Counted from the stretch's first letter, positions 38,670-51,765 are shown. The stretch is DNA of 64,000 nucleotides from Trachythela sp. YZ-2020 (GCA_016169945.1 JADLSH010000162.1:434001-498000); one strand, 5' to 3'. A program made the numbers and translations. Notes: a model not told the origin generated them from the letters alone.

Positions 38670-39650
38670 TTATTTATTGATAATACGTATTTTGTCATTT
38701 GCACAAGCCAAATTTACATTCAGTCTCCAGGTTTTGGACTTGGGTATATCCATGTGAAATTGACGACCAGTGGGCAAATGTAGTGACAGCTTGGCTGCAT
38801 CGCAATCGAAGACTAATTCAACCGTGTCACCTTGTTTAGTCAGATTTCGTAAAGTATTGTTCTTCGTAAATGACCCATCTTTCCAAGCTCCTTGACCACC
38901 ACTACTGGAACCGAGTACCCATCCATATGAACCAGGCCATTTATATGAATTGTTATCCGGTGGTACAACATCCCCTTTCACTATGCCAACTAACATCCAA
39001 TCATTATCTTTAAACGACTCCAACTTCAACTTGAGATTCACAATGCCTTCTTGATAAATATTTTCACCAAGAACATATTTATAGCTCCGAGTTGCATCAT
39101 GAACTGCGACTTTCCCGTCTTCCTCAAGAGTGACTCCTTGGCTGTGCAAATTGAATTTCTCGTCAGGCATAATCTCAGTGCGGACGATTTCATCGCTCAA
39201 GCCAAGATACTGGACCAGGTTATAAAAACTTTTCATTTGATCTTCAGGGACTTTCGGTAATGGTGAGGGATTCTCTGGAGTCGCAATTTTCTTTGCTCTT
39301 AAATAATCCAAAATAAAAACAAAATATTGTGGATTAAAATCAAAGAATACGGCGCCATCTTGATCACGCTCGAGACCGTCTTCCCAACGTCCACTAAACA
39401 TGGAGGCGAGTAAGGAGTCTTCCACTTGACAGAGAGTTGATCTTTTGGTTGTAAATTTTTGTCCTCCAACGTTTAGATGTATTATATCATCGTCGCTGAC
39501 CACGACGGCTTGCATCCTTTGCTTTTCTGCGTTATACGCGTCGACTTCCGCCTTCATTTTAGCTCGCTCGGCTTCGATAATTTCATTAAATTCCTGCTTG
39601 AATCGCTTCACCAACTCATCGAATTTCGTCAATAAATCTTCGCTGCTCAT
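38670..39650 (-). CDS. BTB/SPRY-like protein, gene 3 (326 aa)
   Basis: Intact single-exon copy and the most divergent of the intact genes in the linker after BTB (DQMKSFYNLVQ, RTEIMPDE), where the others are uniform. It has one extra residue in the variable loop (SSSGGQGAW). Variable sites: 188-191 RSYK, 214-217 KDND, 237 K, 245 V, 260-264 FTKNN, 314-316 ACA. LVFDCDAA replaces LVCDCDAA, so the first cysteine of that strand is not essential. It ends IINK instead of IINE. Confidence 0.9.
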   Translation of the reverse strand: MSSEDLLTKFDELVKRFKQEFNEIIEAERAKMKAEVDAYNAEKQRMQAVVVSDDDIIHLNVGGQKFTTKRSTLCQVEDSLLASMFSGRWEDGLERDQDGAVFFDFNPQYFVFILDYLRAKKIATPENPSPLPKVPEDQMKSFYNLVQYLGLSDEIVRTEIMPDEKFNLHSQGVTLEEDGKVAVHDATRSYKYVLGENIYQEGIVNLKLKLESFKDNDWMLVGIVKGDVVPPDNNSYKWPGSYGWVLGSSSGGQGAWKDGSFTKNNTLRNLTKQGDTVELVFDCDAAKLSLHLPTGRQFHMDIPKSKTWRLNVNLACANDKIRIINK

Positions 39651-41405
39651 TTTATCACGCTCTAAATCAGGCTTGGAAAGATTTTCGGTTTAGTAAGAGA
39701 CGGCAACACAGCTTACGAAATAACTAGTCAAGCTTGTCTTCGTAGCAAAAGCACTCTATTCCAGGAAGCTGATATTGTGAAATCTGCTTTCTCTTTATTA
39801 TGCAAATGTTGTCATCTGATTGGAGACAAATAGCCATGACCATGGTTTCATGTTTCATTATGAAAACTAGCAAGATATTATGCTGAATATTTTACGGACC
39901 TTTGACCTGAGCTAGTGTCTAGTGGTATTCAACGAAAGCCTGATTTACACTACGAAAAGTAACCTGAGTTCAACCAAGGTTAACTTTAAACCCAGGTTAG
40001 TTTTTTGAAGTTTAAAAATGTCTTGGCCGGGTTTGATCGGGGTTAATTTGAACTCTATTGCAGAACTTAGTACTAGTTCAGACTAACTCGCGGGGTCGAA
40101 CCCAGGTTAGTTTTCGTAATGTAAATCGGGCAAAAAGTATGAGCAATATACTTCAGGATGTGAGGCAACCAAAAGGTAAACTTGAAGTAAGCAAGTTAGT
40201 AAATTCGAGAGACGATTGATAGTAATAATGACTCGATCAATAAATATAGATTTCTAAGTCTAAAGATCGGTATTAATTGCTTGAAGCGCGATTTCTTTCT
40301 TAGCTAAGCCTAAGATACGATATCATAAATATTGAGTACTTTTAAATATCCACGCTGCAACGATTTGCTCAGAATATATTGCGCTTTTAAAATATACAAC
40401 AATTTTAAAGAACAGTACACGGCTTTGCGCAAAGCAATAAGATTGCGTGCGCTTTCAATGAGATAAAGTGAAACACGAATACACGAGAATTAACGCATTT
40501 TACCCTCGACTACTCGACACTCGACGATTACCTAAACTCTTATTGCCACTGTCTGTCACTGAAATATCTCACAGTCAGCGTCTTAGCCAGGATTAGCAAT
40601 CTACCCGTCAAAAAGTGTGCACTAGGTAACCCCCCTCCCCGAAAAAATGTTTTCCTTGGTTGTTGAATGTTGATATGTTTGGGAAAATTTAAGCTTGTGC
40701 GGTTGTACTGACTGCTAAAGATGAAATACTGGAGTTTTGTTTTTAAGTATTTTAGTATATTTTTGCTCGTCCACATTCAAAAATACTCGCCCAAAAGATG
40801 GGTGGACGGACCTCTGGCTAAGCCCATGCTCACAGTATCACGCTGGCTCCCACAGGGATAAATGTACTGCAATATTTTATAAGACGATCGCAAGCTTGTG
40901 TTTATAAACTACGGTGTGTTTTTAATACAAACATTTTATTTAACATCAATTTGAAAAACTTTACTACTTATGAAAACTATCACGATATTTTACTGGTATA
41001 TAAATGAAAATATTTCATTCATATATTTGTTATTACTTGATTCCTAATTACTACATGCTCAAGCAAACCTAACGAACAAACAAACGTCATGGCACTATAT
41101 TCTATAACTTCGATAATGCGTGTTTTTTCATTTGCGACAAACAAATTTACATTTTGGTTAAAGTTCATTATCATGTTGTAAGGACTGGTTATATTTACAA
41201 AACAGGCACAAAGCACGCTTTCCATTGACATGGTCAGACCAGTCAGAACAGAAATTTTTGTTCATATTTGATGGAATGATCTGGGCTAAATTGATCCGAT
41301 CAGACCAGTCTCAAATCCCAAAGTTTTGTATTCCATTGAATAATTTGATCAATCTGACTGGTCTGACTGTGTTAATATGGAAAGTGCCCAAACTGTTTAA
41401 TTTGA

Positions 41406-42358
41406 TTATTCATTGATAATACGTATTTTGTCATTTGCATCAGCCAAATCTACATTCAGTCTCCAGGTTTTGGACTTGGGTATATCCATGTGAAATTGAT
41501 GACCAGTGGGCAAATGTAGCGACAGCTTGGCTGCATCGCAATCACAGACTAATTTAACCCTGTCACCTTGTTTAGTCAGATTTTTAAAAATATTTGTTCG
41601 TCGTAGACGACCCATCTTTCAAGCTCCTTGAACACCCATTGGACCAGTGAGTCCATATCCAGGCCAGCCAGGCATCATATGAAATGTTATCCGATGGTAC
41701 AACCTCCTCACACTGCCAACAAACATCCAATAATTGTATTTTACGGCTCCAACTTTCACGAGAGATTCACAATCCTTTGTTAAGTAAATTTTTCAAAGAA
41801 CATATGATGCGCCCCCATTAATGATGCATCACTTGCCTTCTCCCGTCTTCCTCAAAGAGGATTCTTTGGCTGTTGAAAAGTTTTTCTCAGTCGCACAATC
41901 TTCAGTCGGGTCATTTCCATCAGCAAGCCCAAAATACTTGACAAACTAACAAAATTTTCAAATTTTTCACATGATCTTCGGGGATGGTGGGGATTCTCTG
42001 GGTGGGGATTCTTTATCAAATAATCCAAAATAAAACAAAATATTGTGGATTAAAATCAAAAAATATTGGCCATCTTAAAACCAAAGAGACCCTCTTCCCA
42101 ACTCCTAAACGCTCGGCACTAAAGAGTACTGCGTCTTCTAAGAGTAGATCTTTTGGTTGTAAATTTTTGTCCTCCAACGTTTAGATGTATTATATCATCG
42201 TCGCTGACCACGACGGCTTGCATCCTTTGCTTTTCTGCGTTATACGCTTGGACTTCCGCTTTCATTTTAGCTCGCTCGGCTTCGATAATTTCATTAAATT
42301 CCTGCTTGAATCGCTTCACCAACTCATCGAATTTCGTCAATAAATCTTCGCTGCTCAT
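41406..42358 (-). pseudogene. BTB/SPRY-like gene 4, internally degenerate
   Basis: The first ~73 codons (42140-42358) and the last ~60 codons (41406-41595) match the family at normal identity. The ~540 bases between are full of one- and two-base indels and substitutions and encode nothing continuous. The flanking spacers are well conserved. The abrupt edges suggest either an unpolished assembly patch or unusual local decay. The final variable triplet reads ADA. Confidence 0.85.
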
Positions 42359-43787
42359 TTTATCACGCTCTAAATCAGGCTTGGAAAGATTTTCGGTTTA
42401 GTAAGAGACGGCAACACAGCTTACGAAATAACTAGTCAAGCTTGTCTTCGTAGTAAAAGCACTCTATTCCGGGAAGCTGATATTGTGAAATCTGCTTTCT
42501 CTTTATTATGCAAATGTTGTCATCTGATTGGAGACAAATAGCCATGACCATGGTTTCATGTTTCATTATGAAAACTAGCAAGATATTATGCTGAATATTT
42601 TACGGACCTTTGACCTGAGCTAGTGTCTAGTGGTATTCAACGAAAGCCTGATTTACACTACGAAAAGTAACCTGGGTTCAACCAAGGTTAACTTTTACCC
42701 AGGTTTGTTTTTGAAATGTAAAAATGTCTTACCTTGGTTCGACCGGGGTTAGTTTGAACTCTATTGCAGAACCTAGCACTAGCTCAGACTAACTCGCGGG
42801 GTCGAACCCAGGTTAGTTTTGGTGATGTAAATCGGGTAAAAAGTATGAGCAATCTACTTCAGGATGTGAGGCAACCAAAAGGTAAACTTGAAGTAAGCAA
42901 TTAGTAAATTAGAGAGACGATTGGTAGTAATAATGACTCGATCAATAAATATAGATTTCTAAGTCTAAATAAAGATCGGTATTAATTGCTTGAAGGGCGA
43001 TTTCTTTCTTAGCTAAGCCTAAGATACGATATCATAAATATTGAGTACTTTTAAATATCCACGCTGCAACGATTGGCTCAGAATATATTGCGCTTTTAAA
43101 ATATACAACAATTTTAAAGAACAGTGCACGGCTTTGCGCAAAGCAACAAGTTTGTGTGCGCTTTCAATGAGATAAAGTGAAACACGAATACATGCGAATT
43201 AACGCATTTTACCCTCGACTACTCGACACTCGACGATTACCTAAACTTTTATTGCCACTGTCTGTCACTGAAATATCTCACAGTCAGGGTCTTAGCCAGG
43301 AGTAGCAATCTACCCGTCAAAAAGTGTGCACTAGGTAACCCCCCTCCCCGAAACAAAATGTTTTCCTTGGTTGTTGAATGTTGATGTGTTAGGGGAAATT
43401 TAAGCTTGTGCCGTTGTACTGACTGCTAAAGATGAAATACTGGAGTTTTGTTTTTAAGTATTTTAGTATCTTTTTGCTCGTCCACATTCAAAAATACTCG
43501 CCCAAAAGACGGGTGGACGGGCCTCTGGCTAAGCCCATGCTCACAGTATCACGCTGGCTCTCACAGGGATAAATGTACTGCAATATTTTATAAGACGATC
43601 GCAAGCTTATGTTTATAAACTACGGTGTGTTTTTAATACAAACATTTTATTTAGCATCAATTTGAAAAACTTTACTACTTATGAAAACTATCACGATATT
43701 TTACTGGTATATAAATGAAAATATTTTATTCATATATTTGTTATTACTTGATTCTTAATTACTACATGTACCAGAGAACCTAATAAA

Positions 43788-43930
43788 ACAAACAAACAAA
43801 CAAACAAACAAACAAACAAACAAACAAACAAACAAACAAACAAACAAACAAACAAACAAACAAACAAACAAACAAACAAACGAACAAACGAACAAACAAA
43901 CAAACAAACAAACAAACAAACAATGAAACA
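43788..43930. repeat. (CAAA)n microsatellite, spacer 4
   Basis: About 140 bases of nearly pure AAAC units, with two CGAA variants near the right end. Confidence 0.95.
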
Positions 43931-44251
43931 AACGTCATGGCACTATTCTAAAACTTCGATAATGCGTGTTTTGTCATTTGCGGTAAACAAATTTACATTT
44001 TGGTTAAAGTTCATTATCATATTGTAAGGACTGGTTATATTTACAAAAGAGGCACAAAGCACGCTTTCCATTGACATCGTCAGACAAGTCAGAACAGAAA
44101 TTTTTGTTCATATTTGATGGAATGATCTGGGACAAATTGACCCGATCAGACCAGTCTCAAATACCAAAGTTTTGTATTCCATTGAACAATTTGATCAATC
44201 TGACCGATCTGACTGTGTTAATATTGAAAGTGCCCAAACTTTTTAAATTGA

Positions 44252-45223
44252 TTATTCATTGATAATACGTATTTTGGCATTTGCATAAAGCAAATTAACA
44301 TTCAGTCTCCAGGTTTTGGACTTGGGTATATCGATGTGAAATTGCTGACCAGTGGGCAAATGTAGTGACAGCTTGGCTGCATCACAATCACAGACTAATT
44401 CAACCGTGTCACCTTGTTTAGTCAGATTTTGTAAAGTATTGTCACACGTACGTGACCCATCTTTCCAAACTTGACCATCAGGCCCGAGTGACCATCCATA
44501 TGAACCAGGCCATTGATATGAACTGTTATTCGGTGGTACAACATCCCCTTTCAATATGCCAACAAATATCCAATTATTATTTTGAAACGACTCCAACTTC
44601 AACTTGAGATTCACAATCCCTTCTTTGTAAATATTTTCACCAAGAACATATTTATGCCCCAGAGTTGCATCACGAACTGCGACTTTCCCGTCTTCCTCAA
44701 GAGTGACTCCTTGGCTGTGCAAATTGAATTTCTCACCAGGCACAATCTCAGTGGGGACGATTTCATCGCTCAAGCCAAGATACTGGACCAAACTATCAAA
44801 ATTTTCCACATGATCTTCAGGGACTTTCGGTAATGGTGGGGGATTCTCTGGAGTCGCAATTTTCTTTGCTCTTAAATAATCCAAAATAAAAACAAAATAT
44901 TGTGGATTAAAATCAAAGAATACGGCGCCATCTTGATCACGCTCGAGACTGTCTTCCCAACGTCCACTAAACATGGAGGCGAGTAAGGAGTCTTCCACTT
45001 GACAGAGAGTTGATCTTTTGGTTGTAAATTTTTGTCCTCCAACGTTTAGATGTATTATATCATCGTCGCTGACTACGACGGCTTGCATCCTTTGCTTTTC
45101 TGCGTTATACGCTTGGACTTCCGCTTTCATTTTAGCTCGCTCGGCTTCGATAATTTCATCAAATTCCTGCTTGAATCGCTTCACCAACTCATCGAATTTC
45201 GTCAATAAATCTTCGCTGCTCAT
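44252..45223 (-). CDS. BTB/SPRY-like protein, gene 5 (323 aa)
   Basis: Intact and the shortest complete copy. The loop at 248-255 is two residues shorter (PDGQVW in place of SNGNQGVY). Other distinctive residues are RDATLGHK at 184-191, NNNWIFVGIL at 215-224, Q at 237, RTCDN at 260-264 and LYANAKI at the end. The coil has a D for N change (EFDEII) shared with gene 10, which hints at closer kinship or conversion between these two. Confidence 0.9.
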   Translation of the reverse strand: MSSEDLLTKFDELVKRFKQEFDEIIEAERAKMKAEVQAYNAEKQRMQAVVVSDDDIIHLNVGGQKFTTKRSTLCQVEDSLLASMFSGRWEDSLERDQDGAVFFDFNPQYFVFILDYLRAKKIATPENPPPLPKVPEDHVENFDSLVQYLGLSDEIVPTEIVPGEKFNLHSQGVTLEEDGKVAVRDATLGHKYVLGENIYKEGIVNLKLKLESFQNNNWIFVGILKGDVVPPNNSSYQWPGSYGWSLGPDGQVWKDGSRTCDNTLQNLTKQGDTVELVCDCDAAKLSLHLPTGQQFHIDIPKSKTWRLNVNLLYANAKIRIINE

Positions 45224-46643
45224 TTTATCACGCTCTAAATCAGGCTTGGAAAGATTTTCGGTTCAGTAAGAGACGGCAACACAGCTTACGAAATAACTAG
45301 TCAAGCTTGTCTTCGTAGTAAAAGCACTTTATTCCAGGAAGCTGATATTGTGAAATCTGCTTTCTCTTTATTATGCAAATGTTGTCATCTGATTGGAGAC
45401 AAATAGCCATGACCATGGTTTCATGTTTCATTATGAAAACTAGCAAGATATTATGCTGAATATTTTACGGACCTTTGACCTGAGCTAGTGTCTAGTGGTA
45501 TTCAATGAAAGCCTGATTTACACTACGAAAAGTAACCTGGGTTCAACCAAGGTTAACTTTAACCCAGGTTAGTTTTTTGAAGTTTAAAAATGTCTTACCT
45601 GGTTTGATCGGGGTTAGTTTGAACTCTATTGCAGAACCTAGCACTAGCTCAGACTAACTCGCGGGGTCGAACCCAGGTTAGTTTTCGTAATGTAAATCGG
45701 GTAAAAAGTATGAGCAATATACTTCAGGATGTGAGGCAACCAAAAGGTAAACTTGAAGTAAGCAAGTTAGTAAATTAGAGAGACGATTGATAGTAATACT
45801 GATTCGGTCAATAAATATAGATTTCTAAGTCTAAAGATCGGTAATTGTTTGAAGCGCGATTTCTTGCGTAGCTAAGCCTAAGATACGATATCATAAATAT
45901 CGAGTACTTTTAAATATCCACGCTGCAACGATTGGCTCAGAATATATTGCGCTTTTAAAATATACAACAATTTTAAAGAACAGTACACGGCTTTGCGCAA
46001 AGCAATAAGTTTGTGTGCGCTTTCAATGAGATAAAGTGAAACACGAATACATGCGAATTAACGCATTTTACCCTCGACTACTCGACACTCGACGATTACC
46101 TAAACTTTTATTGCCACTGTCTGTCACTGAAATATCTCACAGTCAGCGTCTTAGCCAGGAGTAGCAATCTACCCGTCAAAAAGTGTACACTAGGTAACCC
46201 CCCTCGCCCCAAAAAATGCTTTCCTTGGTTGTTGAATGTTGATATGTTGGGGGGAAATTTAAGCTTGTGCGGTTGTACTGACTGCTAAAGATGAAATACT
46301 GGAGTTTTGTTTTTAAGTATTTTAGTATATTTTTGCTCGTCCACATTCAAAAATACTCGCCCAAAAGATGGGTGGACGGGCCTCTGGCTAAGCCCATGCT
46401 CACAGTATCACGCTGGCTCCCACAGGGATAAATGTACTGCAATATTTTATAAGACGATTGCAAGCTTGTGTTTATAAACTACGGTGTGTTTTTAATATAC
46501 AAACATTTTATTTAACATCAATTTGAAATACTTTACTACTTATGAAAACTATCACGATATTTTACTGGTATATAAATGAAAATATTTTATTCATATATTT
46601 GTTATTACTTGATTCTTAATTACTACATGCTCAAGCAAACCTA

Positions 46644-46776
46644 ATAAAACAAACAAACAAACAAACAAACAAACAAACAAACAAACAAACAAACAAACAA
46701 ACAAACACACACACACACACAAACAAACAAACAAACAAACAAACAAACAAACAAACAAACAAACAAACAAACAAAC
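46644..46776. repeat. (CAAA)n/(CA)n microsatellite, spacer 5
   Basis: AAAC units interrupted by a short CACACA run. Confidence 0.95.
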
Positions 46777-46800
46777 GTCATGGCACTATATTCTATAACT

Positions 46801-46932
46801 TCTATTATTATTAGCATGACAAAATTACTGGATGCTGATTGGTTGAGAAGAGTACAATTATTTCATTAATTGTACTGCAGTACAATTAATGATTTTCCCA
46901 AAACAAACAAAATGGCGGAAATTTTGTCATTT
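46801..46932. mobile_element. AGCATGACAAAATT MITE, short copy
   Basis: Begins TTATTATTAGCATGACAAAA and contains GTACAATTAATGATTTTCCC; it lacks the second palindrome found in the two later copies. It sits directly after the microsatellite. Confidence 0.6.
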
Positions 46933-47182
46933 TTGGTTAAAGTTCTTTATCATATTGTAAGGACTGGTTATGTTTACAAAACAGGCACAAAGCACGCTTT
47001 CCATTGACATGGTCAGACCAGTCAAAACAGAATTTCCATTTCTTATTTGATGGAATGATCTGGGACAAATTGATCCGATCAGACCAGTCTCAAATCCCAA
47101 AGTTTTGTATTCATTGAACAATTTGATCAATCTGACCGATCTGACTGTGTTAATATTGAAAGTGCCCAAATCTTTAATTTGA

Positions 47183-48160
47183 CTATGTATTGATAATACG
47201 TATTTTGTCATTTACACTCCACAAATTTACATTCAGTCTCCAGGTTTTGGACCTGGGTATATCGAAGTGAAATTGCTGACCAGTGGGCAATTGTAGCGAC
47301 AACTTGGCTGCATCACAATCACAGACTAACTTAACCGTGTCACCTTGTTTAGTCAGATTTTGTAAAGTATTGTTCTTCGTAAGTGACCCATCTTTATACA
47401 CTCCTTGATTACCATTGGACCCGAGTGCCCATCCATATGAACCAGGCCATTTATATGAATTGTTATCCGGTGGTACAACATCCCCTTTCACTATGCCAAC
47501 AAACATCCAAGCATTATTTTGAAACGACTCCAACTTCAACTTGAGATTCACAATCCCTTCTTGGTAAATATTTTCACCAAGAACATATTGATGCCCCTGA
47601 GTTGCATCATGAACTGCGACTTTCCCGTCTTCCTCAAGAGTGACTCCTTGGCTGTGCAAATTAAATTTCTCGCTAGGGACAATCTCAGTGGGGACGATTT
47701 CATCACTCAAGCCAAGATACTTAACCAAACTATCAAAATTTTCCACATGATCTTCAGGGACTTTCGGTAATGGTGGGGGATTCTCTGGAGTCGCAATTTT
47801 CTTTGCTCTTAAATAATCCAAAATAAAAACAAAATATTGTGGATTAAAATCAAAGAATACTGCGCCATCTTGGTCACGCTCGAGACCGTCTTCCCAACGT
47901 CCACTAAACATGGAGGCGAGTAAGGAGTCTTCCACTTGACAGAGAGTAGATCTTTTGGTTGTAAATTTTTGTCCTCCAACGTTTAGATGTATTATATCAT
48001 CGTCGCTGACTACGACGGCTTGCATCCTTTGCTTTTCTGCGTTATACGCTTGGACTTCCGCTTTCATTTTAGCTCGCTCGGCTTCGATAATTTCATTAAA
48101 TTCCTGCTTGAATCGCTTCACCAACTCATCGAATTTCGTCAATAAATCTTCGCTGCTCAT
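47183..48160 (-). CDS. BTB/SPRY-like protein, gene 6 (325 aa; reference numbering)
   Basis: Intact copy of typical length, used here for residue numbers: coil 5-48, BTB 56-122, proline-rich linker 123-165, SPRY-like 166-325. Variable sites: 188-191 QGHQ, 214-217 QNNA, 237 K, 245 A, 248-255 SNGNQGVY, 260-264 LTKNN, 314-316 WSV. WSV replaces the common HGA with five base changes in nine while neighbouring codons are unchanged. It lies 5' of a short 0.78-kb spacer. Confidence 0.9.
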   Translation of the reverse strand: MSSEDLLTKFDELVKRFKQEFNEIIEAERAKMKAEVQAYNAEKQRMQAVVVSDDDIIHLNVGGQKFTTKRSTLCQVEDSLLASMFSGRWEDGLERDQDGAVFFDFNPQYFVFILDYLRAKKIATPENPPPLPKVPEDHVENFDSLVKYLGLSDEIVPTEIVPSEKFNLHSQGVTLEEDGKVAVHDATQGHQYVLGENIYQEGIVNLKLKLESFQNNAWMFVGIVKGDVVPPDNNSYKWPGSYGWALGSNGNQGVYKDGSLTKNNTLQNLTKQGDTVKLVCDCDAAKLSLQLPTGQQFHFDIPRSKTWRLNVNLWSVNDKIRIINT

Positions 48161-48938
48161 TTTATCACGCTCTAAATCAGACTTGGAAAGATTTTCGGTT
48201 TAGTAAGAGACGGCAACACAGCTTACGAAATAACTAGTCAAGCTTGTCTTCGTAGCAAAAGCACTCTATTCCGGGAAGCTGATATTGTGAAATCTGCTTT
48301 CTCTTTATTATGCAAATGTTGTCATCTGATTGGAGACAAATAGCCATGACCATGGTTTCATGTTTCATTATGAAAACTGTCAAGATATTATGCTGAATAT
48401 TTTACGCACCTTTGACCTGAGCTAGTGTCTAGTGGTATTCAATGCAAGCCTGATTTATACTACGAAAAGTAACCTGGGTTCAACCATGGTTAACTTTAAC
48501 CCAGGTTAGTTTTTTGAAGTTTAAAAATGTCTTATTGGTTTGATCGGGGTTAGTTTAAACTGTATTGCAGAACCTAGCACTAATTCAGAACTAGAACAAA
48601 CAAACGTCATGGCACTATATTCTATAACTTCGATAATGCGTGTTTTGTCATTTCCAACATACAAATTTACATGAAGTCGTCAAATTGACTAACGTTCATG
48701 ATCATATTATATAAGGACTGGTTAAGTTCACAAAATAGGCACAAAGCACGCTTTCCATTGACATGGTCAGACCAGTCAGAACAGAATAACCATTTCTTAT
48801 TTGATGAAATGATCTGGGCTAAATTGATCCGATCAGACCAGTCTCAAATCCCAAAGTTTTGTATTCCATTGAACAATTTGATCAATCTGACCGATCTGAC
48901 TGTGTTAATATGGAAAGTGTCCAAACTTTTTAATTTGA
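48161..48938 (-). other. Short array spacer 6
   Basis: It keeps the promoter module and left half of the first MITE, then jumps at about 48590 (AATTCAGAACTAG) to AACAAACAAACGTCATGG near the next gene's 3' flank. About 1.1 kb of the usual spacer is missing. The same junction occurs at about 52970. Confidence 0.7.
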
Positions 48939-49916
48939 CTATTCATTGATAATACGTATTTTGTCATTTGCACCATGCAAATTTACATTCAGTCTCCAGG
49001 TTTTGGACTTGGGTATATCCATGTGAAATTGATGACCAGTGGGCAAATGTAGTGACAGCTTGGCTGCATCGCAATCACAGACTAACTCAACCGTGTCACC
49101 TTGTTTAGTCAGATTTTGTAAAGTATTGTCAATCGTATATGACCCATCTTTATACACTCCTTGATTACCATTGGACCCGAGTGCCCATCCATATGAACCA
49201 GGCCATTTATATGAATTGTTATCCGGTGGTACAACATCCCCTTTCACTATGCCAACAAACATCCAATCATTATCTTTAAACGACTCCAACTTCAACTTGA
49301 GATTCACAATCCCTTCTTGGTAAATATTTTCACCAAGAACATATTGAAGCCCCTGAGTTGCATCATGAACTGCGACTTTCCCGTCTTCCTCCAGAGTGAC
49401 TCCTTGGCTGTGCAAATTGAATTTCTCGTCAGGCACAATCTCAGTGGGGACGATTTCATCACTCAAGCCAAGATACTTAACCAAACTATCAAAATTTTCC
49501 ATATGATCTTCAGGAACTTTCGGTAATGGTGAGGATTCTCTGGCGTTGCAATTTTCTTTGCTCTTAAATAATCCAAAATAAAAACAAAATATTGTGGATT
49601 AAAATCAAAGAATACTGCGCCATCTTGGATCACGCTCGAGACCGTCTTCCCAACGTCCACTAAACATGGAGGCGAGTAAGGAGTCTTCCACTTGACAGAG
49701 AGTAGATCTTTTGGTTGTAAATTTTTGTCCTCCAACGTTTAGATGTATTATATCATCGTCGCTGACCACGACGGCTTGCATCCTTTCCTTTTCTGCGTTA
49801 TACGCTTCCACTTCCGCCTTCATTTTAGCTCGCTCGGCTTCGATAATTTCATTAAATTCCTGCTTGAATCGCTTCACCAACTCATCGAATTTCGTCAATA
49901 AATCTTCGCTGCTCAT
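48939..49916 (-). pseudogene. BTB/SPRY-like gene 7, two compensating frameshifts
   Basis: The total length is normal (978) but the frame is lost by an extra A near 49628 (CTTGGATCACG) and regained by a missing G near 49532 (GGTGAGGATTC). Between the two shifts the BTB C-terminal half (about 33 codons) is read out of frame. The remaining 187-residue C-terminal part is intact. Variable sites: QGLQ, KDND, K, A, SNGNQGVY, YTIDN, HGA. Either a pseudogene or two sequencing errors. Confidence 0.85.
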
Positions 49917-51339
49917 TTTATCACGCTCTAAATCAGACTTGGAAAGATTTTCGGTTTAGTAAGAGACGGCAACACAGCTTACGAAATAACTAGTCAAGCT
50001 TGTCTTCGTAGCAAAAGCACTTTATTCCGGGAAGCTGATATTGTGAAATCTGCTTTCTCTTTATTATGCAAATGTTGTCATCTGATTGGAGACAAATAGC
50101 CATGACCATGGTTTCATGTTTCATTATGAAAACTGTCAAGATATTATGCTGAATATTTTACGGACCTTTGACCTGAGCTAGTGTCTAGTGGTATTCAACG
50201 AAAGCCTGATTTACACTACGAAAAGTAACCTGGGTTCAACCAAGGTTAACTTTAACCCAGGTTAGTTTTTTGAAGTGTAAAAATGTCTTACCTTGGTTCG
50301 GTCGGGGTTAGTTTGAACTCTATTGCAGAACCTAGCACTAGCTCAGACTAACTCGCGGGGTCGAACCCAGGTTAGTTTTGGTGATGTAAATCGGGTAAAA
50401 AGTATGAGCAATATACTTCAGGATGTGAGGCAACCAAAAGGTAAACTTGAAGTAAGCAAGTTAGTAAATTAGAAAGACGATTGATAGTAATACTGATTCG
50501 GTCAATAAATATAGATTTCTAAGTCTAAAGGTCGGTAATTGTTTGAAGCGCGATTTCTTTCTTAGCTAAGCCTAAGATACGATATCATAAATATTGAGTA
50601 CTTTTAAATATCCACGCTGCAACGATTGGCTCAGAATATATCGCGCTTTTAAAATATACAACAATTTTAAAGAACAGTACACGGCTTTGCGCAAAGCAAT
50701 AAGTTTGTGTGCGCTTTCAATGAGATAAAGTGAAACACGAATACATGAGAATTAACGCATTTTATCCTCGACTACTCGACACTCGACGATTACCTAAACT
50801 CTTATTGCAACTGTCTATCACTGAAATATCTCACAGTCAGAGTCTTAGCCAGGATTAGCAATCTACCCGTCAAAAAGTGTGCACTAGGTAACCCCCTCCC
50901 CGAAGAAATGTTTTCCTTGGTTGTTGAATGTTGATATGTTTGAGGGGAAAATTTAAGCTTGTGCGGTTGTACTGACTGGTAAAGATGAAATACTGGAGTT
51001 TTGTTTTTAAGTATTTTAGTATATTTTTGCTCGTCCACATTCAAAAATACTCGCCCAAGAGACGAGTGGACGGGCCTCTGGCTAAGCCCATGCTCACAGT
51101 ATCACGCTGGCTCTCACAGGGATAAATGTACTGCAATATTTTATAAGACGATCGCAAGCTTGTGTTTATAAACTACGGTGTGTTTTTAATATACAAACAT
51201 TTTATTTAACATCAATTTGAAAAACTTTACTACTTATGAAAACTATCACGATATTTTACTGGTATATAAATGAAAATATTTTATTCATATATTTGTTATT
51301 ACTTGATTCTTAATTACTACATGCTCAAGCAAACCTAAT

Positions 51340-51488
51340 AAAACAAACAAACAAACAAACAAACAAACAAACAAACAAACACACACACACACACACACAC
51401 AAACAAACAAACAAACAAACAAACAAACAAACAAACAAACAAACAAACACACAAACAAACAAACAAACAAACAAACAAACAAACAAAC
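51340..51488. repeat. (CAAA)n/(CA)n microsatellite, spacer 7
   Basis: AAAC units with an internal (CA)n block and one CACA variant. The layout matches 55720-55881 apart from unit number. Confidence 0.95.
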
Positions 51489-51511
51489 GTCATGGCACTA
51501 TATTCTATAAC

Positions 51512-51765
51512 TTCTATTATTATTAGCATGACAAAATTACTGGATGCTGATTGGTTGAGAAGAGTACAATTATTTCATTAATTGTACTGCAGTACAATTA
51601 ATGATTTTCCCAAAACAAACAAAATGGCGGAAATTTTGTCATGCTAATAATAAACAAGTAATCATGCGATGTTGCTCGTACAATTAGGGATTAATAGTAC
51701 TCGTGACATCACTCGTACTATTAATCCCTAATTGTACTCGCCATCGCATGATAACCTATACTAAT
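51512..51765. mobile_element. AGCATGACAAAATT MITE with second palindrome
   Basis: The first palindrome (51518-51655) has ends TTATTATTAGCATGACAAAA and their complement. A second (51664-51752) has CATGCGATG ends and ATTAGGGATTAATAGTACTC arms. No coding sequence. Confidence 0.7.
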
